Below, one piece after another: positions 1 to 6,221 of a stretch of 6,300 bases of DNA; within the stretch, counting starts at the first letter, position 1, and every line of letters starts with the position of its first letter. Made by a program: the position numbers and the translations under genes. The DNA comes from Sedimentisphaerales bacterium (lineage in GTDB: Bacteria; Planctomycetota; Phycisphaerae; Sedimentisphaerales; SG8-4): assembly GCA_016932895.1 (NCBI GenBank), contig JAFGCA010000017.1, positions 1-6,300 on the forward strand, given 5' to 3'. The notes below the pieces were generated by a model. That model was not told where the DNA came from and ran no database searches. It saw only the letters and a program-made list of their open reading frames with translations.

Positions 1-150
1 CCCGATGATTTCCCGGCCGGCATCGACCCCTGGCCCATGGAAGCCGACGGCCAGGGCTCGTCCCTGACCCGGATCGACCCAACCGCCTACGGCAACGACC
101 CGGCCAACTGGCAGGCGTCCACCCCGTCACCCGGCGCGGCCGCACCGTAG
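1..150 (+). CDS. Lamin-tail-domain surface protein, C-terminal fragment (5' end outside window)
   Basis: Reading frame 1 is open from the first base to a TAG stop at 148-150 and gives 49 residues. The end reads W-P-M-E-A-D-G-Q-G-S-S-L-T-R-I-D, then YGNDPANWQAS, then a short Pro/Ala/Ser tail. In planctomycete and verrucomicrobial secreted proteins, a W-P-x-E-A-D-G-x-G-x-S-L-x-R segment followed by N-D-P-x-N-W-x-A-S marks the last strands of a lamin tail domain. This is an immunoglobulin-like beta fold, often placed next to CotH-kinase or other surface modules. Only the tail is visible, so the rest of the protein and its role cannot be stated. No signal for cell-wall or membrane anchoring follows the motif. 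The assignment rests on recalled family style, not on an alignment. Confidence 0.72.
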   Translation, partial: PDDFPAGIDPWPMEADGQGSSLTRIDPTAYGNDPANWQASTPSPGAAAP

Positions 151-179
151 TGTCGGAATTCGCAAAGGCCGCGACGGAC

Positions 180-219
180 GGGAGGAGGAAAGTGAGAAGG
201 GTGAAAGGGTGTGAAAGGT
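180..219 (-). terminator. G-less, C-rich RNA tract, possible Rho-loading (rut-like) site
   Basis: On the + strand these 40 bases contain no C at all. By my count there are 21 G, 14 A and 5 T. A transcript running leftwards out of the prepilin-like gene would therefore carry a 40-nucleotide stretch with 21 C, 14 U, 5 A and no G, starting about 95 bases after its stop codon. C-rich, G-poor, unstructured RNA is the hallmark of Rho loading sites in other bacteria. No intrinsic terminator is visible for this gene, so Rho-dependent ending is a reasonable inference. It could equally be simple-sequence drift, since GTGAAAGG occurs twice within it. Confidence 0.3.
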
Positions 220-234
220 CACGAGGCCCGGCGT

Positions 235-262
235 GTCATTGCGAGCGGAGCGAAGCAATCTC
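235..262. repeat. Short dispersed-type intergenic repeat with ATTGC/GCAAT ends
   Basis: The segment begins GTCATTGCGAGC and ends CGAAGCAATCTC, with a partial dyad formed by ATTGC (238-242) and GCAAT (255-259). From memory, sequences of the form ATTGCGAGC...GAAGCAATCTC occur as short multi-copy intergenic repeats in a wide range of bacterial genomes. Only one copy lies in this window, so its repetitive nature cannot be shown here. Its place between two convergent genes fits such elements. Confidence 0.45.
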
Positions 263-313
263 TCCTGTCACCCGGATACGGCTTGCCGACTTAGGGCGCC
301 TGCGGCGGTATCG

Positions 314-1111
314 TTAGTGCGACGGCGTGTAGGTGAGCTTGCCCCAGCAGCCTTTTTGCATGCGATAGAGGTCCTGGAAGCCGTCGTCCGTCGTCGGCGT
401 GCGGCCGACCTGGGGCCCGATGTTCTCCTCGTCTCTGGCATGCTGGATGGTATCGACGCCCTTCCACTTCCAGTGCTCGGCGTGCCCGTCGGCGAAGGAG
501 AGCGTGGCCCCGTCGCCGTGTCGGGCGGGAGGGCTGTCGAACCAATTCTCCCGGTCACAATAAACGGCATAGGCATCCGAGGTCATGTAGCCTTCGTCGA
601 TGAAGACCAGCCGAAGCGCCGGATTTGGCAGAATCTCCGATCGCAGCTTCACGTGGCCGCCTTTGACTCCCTGGCTCCACGGATGATTGACCGCATTCAT
701 GGAGAACATGATGGAATAGGTCACCGCCTCGCCGCGCCGGCCCGTCGGGCACCGATACACCTTCACGTTCCGCAGATAAGGCCAGAGGGCACCGGCTCGG
801 ATCTGGTCCAATTGCGTGTCCCAGTTGGCGCCAAAATCACGGACATCGATCCACGCCAGTTCATTGCGGTGGTCCCCCCACGCCATGTTCTGGTTGGTGA
901 AACCGGAGGCACCGTTGACGATCTTGTCGTCGTTGGCGTCGGCATACATGATCCAGGCAAGCTGAAGCTGCTTGAGACTGCCCATGCAGGCGGCGCGTTT
1001 GCCCTGCTCGCGCACCCGCGACAACGCCGGCATCAGAATGGCCATCAGGATGGCAATGATGGCAATGACAACCAGAAGTTCAATAAGCGTGAATGCCCTT
1101 CGCCTGGTCAT
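314..1111 (-). CDS. Type II/IV prepilin-like protein with H-X9-DG motif
   Basis: This is a 265-residue protein with a class III (prepilin) signal. A basic start, MTRRRA, is followed by [21 protein letters not shown], with predicted prepilin-peptidase cleavage between Ala6 and Phe7, Glu at +5 of the mature protein (E11), and a hydrophobic helix to about residue 30. The C-terminal half contains H198, nine residues, then D208-G209 in ...[11 protein letters not shown]. This matches the H-X9-DG signature of the very large prepilin-like families of Planctomycetota and Lentisphaerota. The product is probably an inner-membrane-anchored pseudopilin or surface protein; its exact role in those phyla is not settled. 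The ATG at 1109-1111 is chosen because AGGAG lies eight bases upstream and the pilin motif starts at once. The frame stays open much further upstream, but that part has no pilin features. A truncated paralogue lies just upstream. Confidence 0.9.
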   Translation of the reverse strand: MTRRRAFTLIELLVVIAIIAILMAILMPALSRVREQGKRAACMGSLKQLQLAWIMYADANDDKIVNGASGFTNQNMAWGDHRNELAWIDVRDFGANWDTQLDQIRAGALWPYLRNVKVYRCPTGRRGEAVTYSIMFSMNAVNHPWSQGVKGGHVKLRSEILPNPALRLVFIDEGYMTSDAYAVYCDRENWFDSPPARHGDGATLSFADGHAEHWKWKGVDTIQHARDEENIGPQVGRTPTTDDGFQDLYRMQKGCWGKLTYTPSH

Positions 1112-1198
1112 GGTATAGGCTCCTGCTTTCAACCTGCTTGACCGAATCTTGAGACGGTACGACACGACTACCACGAATTTCGCGAGATCGCGACTTCT

Positions 1199-1227
1199 AT
1201 TATAAGACCCAAACCGCTCTTCTGCAA
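1199..1227 (-). promoter_or_regulatory. Sigma70-type promoter of the prepilin-like gene
   Basis: On the minus strand a TTGCAG -35 (1222-1227) is followed by exactly 17 bases and a perfect TATAAT -10 (1199-1204). Transcription would start near 1192 and give a leader of about 80 bases. A small dyad, CGCG-AGAT-CGCG (1181-1192), sits right at the expected start point. The spacing and the perfect -10 make this the most convincing promoter in the window, although no transcript data support it. Confidence 0.6.
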
Positions 1228-1322
1228 GGCCAAAGAGACCTGTCGGGCCCACACAGGGATGAAATCGCAGTGTTTCTGCTACCCGAGGGCCCCTTCTCCT
1301 CGAATTCGACGGCCTCGGTACC

Positions 1323-1380
1323 GGGCGCCGGCGGGGGCAATCGTTAATTTGTAGGCGTGTAGCCCAGTTTGCCCCAGCAA
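1323..1380. repeat. Imperfect direct repeat of the 3' end of the prepilin genes (copy 2; copy 1 at 294-352)
   Basis: The 3' coding ends and adjoining downstream bases of the intact and collapsed prepilin genes align. Both begin GGGCGCC (294-300 and 1323-1329). Both then have a G-rich run, ATCGTTA, a GCGTGTAG block, and TTGCCCCAGCA near the end. Mismatches and one small indel show divergence rather than a recent duplication. The two repeats are in the same orientation, about 1.03 kb apart. They could recombine to remove the intact gene between them, although the identity is modest. Confidence 0.65.
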
Positions 1381-1413
1381 TTCGATCAAGGTAAATGCCT
1401 TGCGTGTGTTCAT
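1344..1413 (-). pseudogene. Remnant of a second prepilin gene, internally deleted and out of frame
   Basis: An ATG at 1411-1413 starts [12 protein letters not shown], a clear prepilin N-terminus paralogous to [12 protein letters not shown] of the neighbouring gene. An AGGAG lies 11 bases upstream. After L12 the reading jumps out of frame. In the +1-shifted frame the sequence reads [11 protein letters not shown] and then TAA (1344-1346), which matches the neighbour's last residues, [11 protein letters not shown]. The body of about 240 codons is therefore missing, and only 70 bases remain between start and ancestral stop. The join lies within TGCTGG, present in the Cys-Trp codons of the 3' end and expected in an ELLV codon run at the 5' end. 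A deletion between short identical sequences is thus likely. The homology continues about 20 bases past the stop. If translated from the ATG, the frame runs on into unrelated residues. It is clearly not a functional pilin. Confidence 0.82.
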
Positions 1414-1503
1414 ACTGAATACAACTCCTATTAGACTGTGTTGGTTCGAGCAACTGGAATGATGCGCGAAACCTCCGATGTGTTTCTGAAATACTGCAGT
1501 CGT

Positions 1504-1532
1504 ATTGTAGAGTCTGGCGACTTCTTATGCAA
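1504..1532 (-). promoter_or_regulatory. Surviving promoter of the collapsed prepilin gene
   Basis: On the minus strand TTGCAT (1527-1532) is followed by 17 bases and TACAAT (1504-1509). Transcription would begin near 1497, about 84 bases before the remnant's ATG, nearly the same leader length as for the intact prepilin-like gene. Both promoters begin TTGCA and continue AAGA, which suggests they descend from one ancestral promoter or share a regulator. Two perfect 7-base arms, AGAGTCT (1509-1515) and AGACTCT (1532-1538), form an inverted repeat that overlaps the -10 and -35 edges. Confidence 0.5.
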
Positions 1533-1611
1533 GACTCTGAAGGTCGAGCGACTCCAAAGCCGGGCAAAATCGTCGATATTGAACCCTGGAGACGTGTTTC
1601 TTTCAGACTTC

Positions 1612-3735
1612 CTACCGGGAGAGGGTCACGGTGGGCTGGTCGCCGGTGCGGACTTCGATTTGATCGGCCTGTCCGTCGCGATCGACCGTGACGATGAAGG
1701 CCTCGGCGGCCGGGACAAGCTGCACCCCGGCGACGCGGGGCCGGCTGCCGGCCCGGACGGGCTCCAGGACAGCGGCGAAACAGGCCTCTTTCCCCTCTCG
1801 GCCGATCAGGACCATCGGGACCCGGTCCGTGACGGCGGCGCCGACGCCGTCCCCGGTCGTCACAACGGTGTCCTTGCCAGCCGCCAGCGTCACGTGCGTG
1901 GTGATTTCGGCGCCCTCAAACCGCACGCGGACGGCTTCGTCAGTCGAGCCCCGCCGGGCATTTCGGATATACTCACCGCCGGCGCAGGCATCGGCCGGAT
2001 TCACCGTGTCGGTCGCGACGTCGCAGGCGATCCGCTCGGCCCGATTGTGGTACAGCCAGTCGAAACGGTGATTCGCATCCGAACGCAGCGTATCGAGAAC
2101 GAGCAGGTAGGCGTCCGTCATCAGCAGCAAACGCTTGTGCCGGACGCCCGCATAGGCCGCGTCGCAGCTTGCCAGCGCCGTGACGTACTCGTCGCTTTGC
2201 TCGAAGAGCTCCAGCTTCCCGGCGGCGGGATTCTGGCTCTTTCCGTCCACCAGAACGGCATTGTGCGCGATCGTGGCCTTGTACCAGTTGCGATGGATGG
2301 GCAGCCGGTAGGCCTGGCTGCGGGCCCGCCCGGGATCGACCGCCAGCTCACGGCCGAAGCCAAAGAAGACGAAGCTCAGCTTGTCATAGTGGCCATGAAA
2401 GCCGCCGTAGGGGCCAAAGGTCAGGGCCGCGGTCAATTGGGCCGGCCCGCGCGTGCGGAGAATCGCATGGCCCGCATCCTCGAAGGCCATGCTCTCGAGC
2501 GGCGGCTGCGTCGCCGGCCGGTCCGAGCGGCCCAGGAGGATGCCCTCGAAGCCGGGCCGGTCGCTCAGCAGCGACAGCATGCCCGGGTCGCGATAGGCAT
2601 GATAGGCCGGCTCGAACAGGCCGCCCACCCGCTTGACCGAGGAGTTGACGTCGTCGCCGAAACGCGGGAGCATCCCGTCGCCCATCGTATAGTGCACCGG
2701 CAGGGTGAACATCTTCTTGAGACGCTCGTGGCTCCACAGGTCGATATCGAGCCGGCGGGCGATCTCGGCCATAATGACCAGGGCCCGAAGCGTGTAGAAA
2801 TGGTAGCCCCAACTGTTCTCGTACCACATGCCCTCTTGCGAGACCGATACGTCCATCTGGCGGTAGAAGCCGTTGGCGGGATCGGCGATGGCCTTTTCGA
2901 CCCAGGACGCGTCGCCGACGAGGGCCCCGCCCCAGAGCATGGCGGCGTTGTGCCAGGTCTGCCAGTTGCTCTTGCCGGCCTTGTTCCGGTCGATGTTGGC
3001 GAGCATGGGGCGCAGCAGGCCCGCGCCGATGGTCTCGTGCTGCTCGGATGAGAGGACGCCGGAATCGTGAATCAGGTCATACGCCGGCCCGATGTAGGTC
3101 GCCATCGCCGAGGCCTCGGTCAGCGTCTGCTCGAAGAGGTGCCCGCCGGCTTTGCGGCCCCAGCTACTCTCGGCTTCCAGCGACGCGCTGTGGTAGGGAT
3201 AGTCGCGGTAGCGTTGTGCGTAGCCCAACAGGACCCCGGCGGCGTAGCGGGCGAATCTCTCCTCACCCGAGACGGCCCAGGCCCAGGCGGCGGTTTCCAT
3301 GTTCCGCAGGTTGCTGCTGTGAACGCGGCTGAAGATCACGTCGTCGTACGGGTGCCCCGAATAGACCTTGTTGCACTTCGGGCACTGGTGGTGCGTCGGG
3401 TCGATGGTCTTCAGCGAGATCTCGCATTTGTCGCACTGATACCACTGGTTGTGCTGGCCTCCGCGCGGGGGAAACGAAACGGGCTCCTCGGCGAATCGCG
3501 CCGCCTCCTTCACGTAAGCGGCAACAACGTCGTGCTCGGCGCCGTCGCCTCGCCAGGCCCGCCGCAACCGCGCCAGTTCCTCGGACGTGCAGGCCAGGTA
3601 TGGATGCGCTTTTGCCGGCAGGACCTTCAGGTCGGACGCGGCGTGGGCGTCGGGCGATCCAAGAGAGACGGCGGCCGCGAGACCGGTCAAACAAGCGATA
3701 AGCGGTGCGAGGGAAGTGCGAATACGCTTTGTCAT
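1612..3735 (-). CDS. Secreted heparinase II/III-family polysaccharide lyase
   Basis: A 707-residue protein likely to cleave uronic-acid polysaccharides by beta-elimination outside the cytoplasm. An N-terminal signal (KRIR, hydrophobic core, SPDAHA-A near residue 32) directs Sec export. LIAC at 12-15 resembles a lipobox, but the hydrophobic run continues beyond it. A four-cysteine segment (C101, C104, C118, C121) precedes an alpha-helical toroid of about residues 130-390, with NWQTWHN (H262) and NSWGYHFYT (Y311). A beta-sandwich follows, with HGHYDKLSF (447-455) and [11 protein letters not shown] (H491). In this fold an Asn/His, a Tyr and a later His form the active site; H262, Y311 and H447 or H449 fit that order, by inference. 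The substrate (heparin-like, alginate or other) cannot be read from sequence. The ATG at 3733-3735 is preferred: GGAGGA lies just upstream and overlaps the alternative ATG at 3745-3747. No neighbouring sulfatase or transporter is visible. Confidence 0.85.
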   Translation of the reverse strand: MTKRIRTSLAPLIACLTGLAAAVSLGSPDAHAASDLKVLPAKAHPYLACTSEELARLRRAWRGDGAEHDVVAAYVKEAARFAEEPVSFPPRGGQHNQWYQCDKCEISLKTIDPTHHQCPKCNKVYSGHPYDDVIFSRVHSSNLRNMETAAWAWAVSGEERFARYAAGVLLGYAQRYRDYPYHSASLEAESSWGRKAGGHLFEQTLTEASAMATYIGPAYDLIHDSGVLSSEQHETIGAGLLRPMLANIDRNKAGKSNWQTWHNAAMLWGGALVGDASWVEKAIADPANGFYRQMDVSVSQEGMWYENSWGYHFYTLRALVIMAEIARRLDIDLWSHERLKKMFTLPVHYTMGDGMLPRFGDDVNSSVKRVGGLFEPAYHAYRDPGMLSLLSDRPGFEGILLGRSDRPATQPPLESMAFEDAGHAILRTRGPAQLTAALTFGPYGGFHGHYDKLSFVFFGFGRELAVDPGRARSQAYRLPIHRNWYKATIAHNAVLVDGKSQNPAAGKLELFEQSDEYVTALASCDAAYAGVRHKRLLLMTDAYLLVLDTLRSDANHRFDWLYHNRAERIACDVATDTVNPADACAGGEYIRNARRGSTDEAVRVRFEGAEITTHVTLAAGKDTVVTTGDGVGAAVTDRVPMVLIGREGKEACFAAVLEPVRAGSRPRVAGVQLVPAAEAFIVTVDRDGQADQIEVRTGDQPTVTLSR

Positions 3736-3763
3736 GGATTCCTCCATCGAAGTCGAGGCGTTT

Positions 3764-3789
3764 CTCTAAGCGGTAAGACCGCTCCAGAG
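3764..3789. promoter_or_regulatory. Dyad in the leader and -10 region of the lyase gene, possible operator
   Basis: A perfect 6-base inverted repeat, AGCGGT (3769-3774) and ACCGCT (3778-3783), with a three-base centre is extended by CTCT (3764-3767) and AGAG (3786-3789). The outer arm overlaps the predicted -10 of the lyase gene. It could be a repressor site or a short hairpin in the 5' leader. No T-run follows on either strand, so it is unlikely to be an intrinsic terminator. Confidence 0.4.
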
Positions 3790-3814
3790 TACCGCGAAAT
3801 CCGCAGAATATCAA
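3786..3814 (-). promoter_or_regulatory. Candidate promoter of the lyase gene
   Basis: On the minus strand TTGATA (3809-3814; five of six bases match TTGACA) is followed by 17 bases and TACTCT (3786-3791; three of six match TATAAT). The start would be near 3779, about 44 bases before the chosen ATG. The weak -10 makes this tentative and might imply activation by a regulator. Confidence 0.4.
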
Positions 3815-3827
3815 ACGGCCGACGGTT

Positions 3828-3854
3828 TTGCACCGATCTTCGCTCTGGTAGAAT
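3828..3854 (+). promoter_or_regulatory. Candidate promoter of dinB
   Basis: TGG-TAGAAT (3846-3854) is an extended -10 element. TTGCAC (3828-3833) could act as -35 with a short 15-base spacer, which the TG extension may compensate. The start would be near 3861, giving a leader of about 24 bases. I see no gene-start inverted repeat resembling known LexA boxes, so SOS control is not shown by the sequence. Confidence 0.4.
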
Positions 3855-3884
3855 TGGGGGCAAATGCCCTGGTAAGGTGGTGCC

Positions 3885-5057
3885 GTGAAGAAACCACGCC
3901 GAATACTTCATGTGGATATGGATGCGTTTTACGCCTCGGTGGAGCAGTTCGACCATCCGGAGCTAAGAGGCCGGGCCGTCATCGTGGGAGGCGACCCGAA
4001 GGGACGCGGTGTCGTCAGCGCCGCCTCGTACGAGGCCCGTGCATTCGGCGTCCACAGCGCGATGCCTATGGCCCAGGCGCTGCGCCGCTGCCCGCATGCG
4101 GCGATCCTGCCCGTTCGCATGGAGCGATACGCCGAGATCTCACAGGTCATCGGCGCGATCTTCGAGCGTTACACACCCCTGGTGGAGCCGATTTCGCTCG
4201 ATGAAGCGTTCCTCGACGTCACCGGCAGCACGAATCTCTTCGGCAGCGCCGAGCGGATCGGCCGGGCCATCAAGAACGAAATTCAAGAGCAGACCCATCT
4301 GACGGCCTCCGTCGGGATCGCCCCGAACAAGTTCCTGGCCAAGCTCGCGTCCGATCTGGAAAAGCCGGACGGCTTCGTCGTGATCGACGAGCCCAACAAG
4401 CAAGCGATCCTCGATCCCCTGTCGGTCGGGAAAATCTGGGGGGTGGGCAAGGTCACGGAAAAGGCCCTTCTCGCCCACGGAATCGAAACCATCGCCCAGC
4501 TTCGCCACAGCACACAAGCGGAGCTTGAGGCGGTCATCGGGCGCGCCGCCGCCGAACTCTTGAGGCTGGCCCGGGGCGAGGACGAGCGCCCGGTCAAGCC
4601 CGACCGGCAACGCAAGAGCGTATCGAGCGAACAAACGTTCGCCACCGATGTCAGCGATGCGGCGGTACTCTCGAGCGTGCTCCTGGAGCAAGTCGAGGAA
4701 GTCGCCCACCGTCTGCGCCGGCAGCACCTCAAGGCCAGAACCGTGACGTTGAAGCTGCGTTACGGCGACTTCCGCACGATCACCCGCAGCGACACGCTGT
4801 GCGAGGCGACGAACGTCACCCAATCCCTGTGGGAGGCGGCCGAGCGGATCTTCCGCCGGTGGCGGGCGCGGTCGGCCGGTCCGCTGCGCCTGCTGGGCAT
4901 GGGAGCCTCCGGCCTGGAGGACGAGCGGGCCGGACAGCAACTGCTCTTCGCCGATCCCAAAGAAGAAAAGCTCAAGAAGCTCGACGAGGCGGTAGACAGG
5001 ATTCGCGACCGGTACGGCAAAAACGCCGTCCGCCGAGGCCGTCCGAAAAGGCCGTAA
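3885..5057 (+). CDS. dinB: DNA polymerase IV (Y-family translesion polymerase)
   Basis: A 390-residue, full-length cytoplasmic enzyme that copies past damaged template bases without proofreading. The palm begins HVDMDAFYASVEQ, with catalytic D11 and the steric-gate position at Y16 (the place of Phe13 in the E. coli enzyme). SYEARAFGVHSAMP (48-61) forms part of the nucleotide-binding fingers. SLDEAFLDV supplies catalytic D106 and E107, and SVGIAPNKFLAKLASD follows. The thumb helix-hairpin-helix is near GKIWGVGK, and the little finger begins near KSVSSEQTF. QQLLF (351-355) fits the beta-clamp-binding motif, placed before a charged C-terminal helix rather than at the very end. The start is GTG at 3885, with AAGGTGG (3874-3880) as ribosome binding site and HVDMD properly placed after it. 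It is divergent from the lyase gene and convergent with the isomerase-like gene, so it is probably transcribed alone. Confidence 0.96.
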   Translation: MKKPRRILHVDMDAFYASVEQFDHPELRGRAVIVGGDPKGRGVVSAASYEARAFGVHSAMPMAQALRRCPHAAILPVRMERYAEISQVIGAIFERYTPLVEPISLDEAFLDVTGSTNLFGSAERIGRAIKNEIQEQTHLTASVGIAPNKFLAKLASDLEKPDGFVVIDEPNKQAILDPLSVGKIWGVGKVTEKALLAHGIETIAQLRHSTQAELEAVIGRAAAELLRLARGEDERPVKPDRQRKSVSSEQTFATDVSDAAVLSSVLLEQVEEVAHRLRRQHLKARTVTLKLRYGDFRTITRSDTLCEATNVTQSLWEAAERIFRRWRARSAGPLRLLGMGASGLEDERAGQQLLFADPKEEKLKKLDEAVDRIRDRYGKNAVRRGRPKRP

Positions 5058-5078
5058 CGCCGCGCGCCGGAAGCCGTA

Positions 5079-6029
5079 TCAAACGAATGACAATCCCACC
5101 TCCCGGGCGACGCTGCGAATGTGCTCGGCGGCCTTGGCGTATTCCTCGGCATTGGGCAGGTGCTCCAGCATCAAGGGCACGTCGTTCAGTTTGCTGAGCT
5201 CCTTGAGGAAGGTGGCGTAATCCAGGCCTCCGGTGCCGGGACGCACTTCGTCGAGATGCGTCGTCAGGCTTGGGTGCAGGAGAATATCCTTGGCGTGACA
5301 GCTCTTGATGTGCGGGCCGAGCTTTGCGAAACACTCGCGGATCAGGTCGCCGCTGCCGTAATAGCGTTGCGGGCTGCACACCAGGTTCACCGGGTCCAGA
5401 TGCACGGCGAAGTGCTTGCGGTCGATCGCCTCGAGCAGGCGAAGATAGGAATCCGGCGAGTCGGGATAGGCCCAGGGCATCGTCTCCAGGGTGAAATAGG
5501 TCCGGGTCGGCTTGACGTCGTCGATGATTGACCGCGTGGTCTCGACGATCATGTCGAAAGTCTCCCGGGTCAGATTCTCCGGGGAGGGCCCGTCCCACTT
5601 GTCTCCGCGCGAGCCGGTAATGTTGACGCAACAGCGGGCCCCGATACGGTCGGCCAGGGCCAGTTGGCGGCGGCACTTCTCCAGGGCGGCCTTGCGCGTC
5701 GGGCCGTCGGGGCTGATCGGATTGCTCCAGGCCCTCACCTCGGCGATGACGATATTGGCCTTGCGGGCGGCGGTCTCGTAGGCCCGGACCGTATCATCGC
5801 CGGCGTCGGCTCCGACCGGGCAATAGGCGGCGGAGTAGCCCAGTTGCCTCAGGGCGGTAACCCAGCCGTCGGGGCCCTGGACCTTCTCAAAGACCGGCCC
5901 GCCGAGGCGCAAGCGGCCGCTTTGAGCCGCCGTGATTCGACCACCCATTCCTGCCGCAGCGACCACCGCCGCGCCCATCGCGGATTTCCTCAGCAGACTT
6001 CGTCGGGACATGATGCCGTCGTTAGCCAT
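5079..6029 (-). CDS. Tat-exported sugar phosphate isomerase/epimerase-like protein (xylose isomerase-like TIM barrel)
   Basis: A 316-residue protein with a twin-arginine signal: SRRSLLRK at 8-15, then a long Ala/Gly/Val-rich stretch and likely cleavage after ITAAQ near 37. The mature part is a xylose isomerase-like TIM barrel (AP-endonuclease family 2 type). Candidate metal and substrate ligands come in the expected order: E182 in FTLETMPW, D212 in HLDPVNLV, H245 in KSCHAKD and E289 in LMLEHL. Such enzymes interconvert keto- or aldo-sugars using a divalent metal. Tat export, which carries folded proteins, would suit a metal-loaded enzyme in the periplasm. The exact substrate is unknown. ATG at 6027-6029 is chosen because GGAGGT lies seven bases upstream; an upstream in-frame ATG at 6056 would precede this site, and one at 6011 lacks such a site. 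It converges with dinB, 21 bases apart, and no terminator hairpin is evident between them. Confidence 0.87.
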   Translation of the reverse strand: MANDGIMSRRSLLRKSAMGAAVVAAAGMGGRITAAQSGRLRLGGPVFEKVQGPDGWVTALRQLGYSAAYCPVGADAGDDTVRAYETAARKANIVIAEVRAWSNPISPDGPTRKAALEKCRRQLALADRIGARCCVNITGSRGDKWDGPSPENLTRETFDMIVETTRSIIDDVKPTRTYFTLETMPWAYPDSPDSYLRLLEAIDRKHFAVHLDPVNLVCSPQRYYGSGDLIRECFAKLGPHIKSCHAKDILLHPSLTTHLDEVRPGTGGLDYATFLKELSKLNDVPLMLEHLPNAEEYAKAAEHIRSVAREVGLSFV

Positions 6030-6105
6030 CGTTGCAACCTCCATTATCTTTGCCATCGCTTTTGTGTCTTATGGACATACAGGGCTGGCGAACCAGTTAA
6101 AACGT

Positions 6106-6134
6106 ACTGTACCCGAACCCGGCCGCGCCAACAA
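6106..6134 (-). promoter_or_regulatory. Candidate promoter of the isomerase-like gene
   Basis: On the minus strand TTGTTG (6129-6134) is followed by 17 bases and TACAGT (6106-6111), giving a start near 6099 and a leader of about 70 bases. The -10 overlaps the short palindrome GTAC-T-GTAC (6104-6112). Just downstream in the leader, CTGG and CCAG arms (6085-6096) enclose a TTCG loop on the minus strand. All matches are moderate, so this is a weak call. Confidence 0.32.
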
Positions 6135-6159
6135 GAGGCGGCCCGGAGCGACCGGTAGG

Positions 6160-6168
6160 TGGTATAAT
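6160..6168 (+). promoter_or_regulatory. Extended -10 promoter of the last gene
   Basis: TGG-TATAAT is a perfect extended -10 (TG at 6160-6161, TATAAT at 6163-6168). No -35 match is found 16 to 18 bases upstream, which extended -10 promoters can tolerate. The start would fall near 6174-6175, giving a leader of about 47 bases before the chosen ATG. A GTGAG/CTCAC inverted repeat (6189-6193 and 6200-6204) lies in that leader, just before the ribosome binding site. Confidence 0.5.
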
Positions 6169-6221
6169 GGGGCATGGAAAACAAAAGAGTGAGAACTGAC
6201 TCACAAAGGGGACGATGTCCT

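Larger units (their letters stand above)
151..313. other. Convergent intergenic region, no gene
   Basis: This spacer separates the stop of the lamin-tail protein on the + strand from the stop of the prepilin-like gene on the - strand. I see no credible coding sequence and no hairpin followed by a T-run on either strand. It holds the short repeat at 235-262 and the C-less purine-rich tract at 180-219, each listed separately. Confidence 0.7.
1112..1611. other. 500-base region between prepilin-like gene and lyase gene
   Basis: This stretch has no intact gene. It contains the promoter of the downstream prepilin-like gene (1199-1227), the collapsed second prepilin gene (1344-1413), and that remnant's own promoter (1504-1532). 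From 1533 to 1611, between the remnant's promoter and the lyase stop codon, I see no clear terminator or coding sequence. Open frames that cross this region lack family features and are best read as chance consequences of high GC. Confidence 0.7.

Noticed and set aside
233..1141. 302-codon open frame on the + strand opposite the prepilin-like gene
   Set aside because: It mirrors the prepilin-like gene, starts inside the intergenic repeat and has no family features.
1112..1567. Extension of the prepilin-like frame upstream by 152 codons
   Set aside because: The prepilin signal must be N-terminal. A good ribosome binding site precedes the ATG at 1109-1111, and the extension crosses two promoters and the collapsed paralogue.
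1438..3051. Long open frame (537 codons) on the + strand opposite the lyase gene
   Set aside because: The complementary strand encodes a well-supported lyase with signal peptide and family motifs. The + strand product shows no recognisable domain, and long antisense frames are expected in GC-rich coding DNA.
3690..3702. Lipobox-like LIAC in the lyase signal peptide
   Set aside because: The hydrophobic stretch before the Cys is too short and continues well beyond it; a Sec signal ending near residue 32 fits better. A lipoprotein is not fully excluded.
3736..3747. Upstream ATG adding four residues to the lyase
   Set aside because: The ribosome binding site GGAGGA overlaps this ATG and is correctly spaced for the ATG at 3733-3735.
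3067..3888. 273-codon + strand frame covering the lyase N-terminal region and the divergent promoters
   Set aside because: It is antisense to the lyase gene, runs through the intergenic region and has no recognisable domain.
4140..4940. 266-codon - strand frame opposite dinB
   Set aside because: It is the antisense shadow of a strongly conserved polymerase gene, with no motif of its own.
5058..5078. Possible shared terminator between dinB and the isomerase-like gene
   Set aside because: Only 21 bases separate the stops. I find no stable inverted repeat with a T-run on either strand; the nearby GGCCGT copies are direct repeats.
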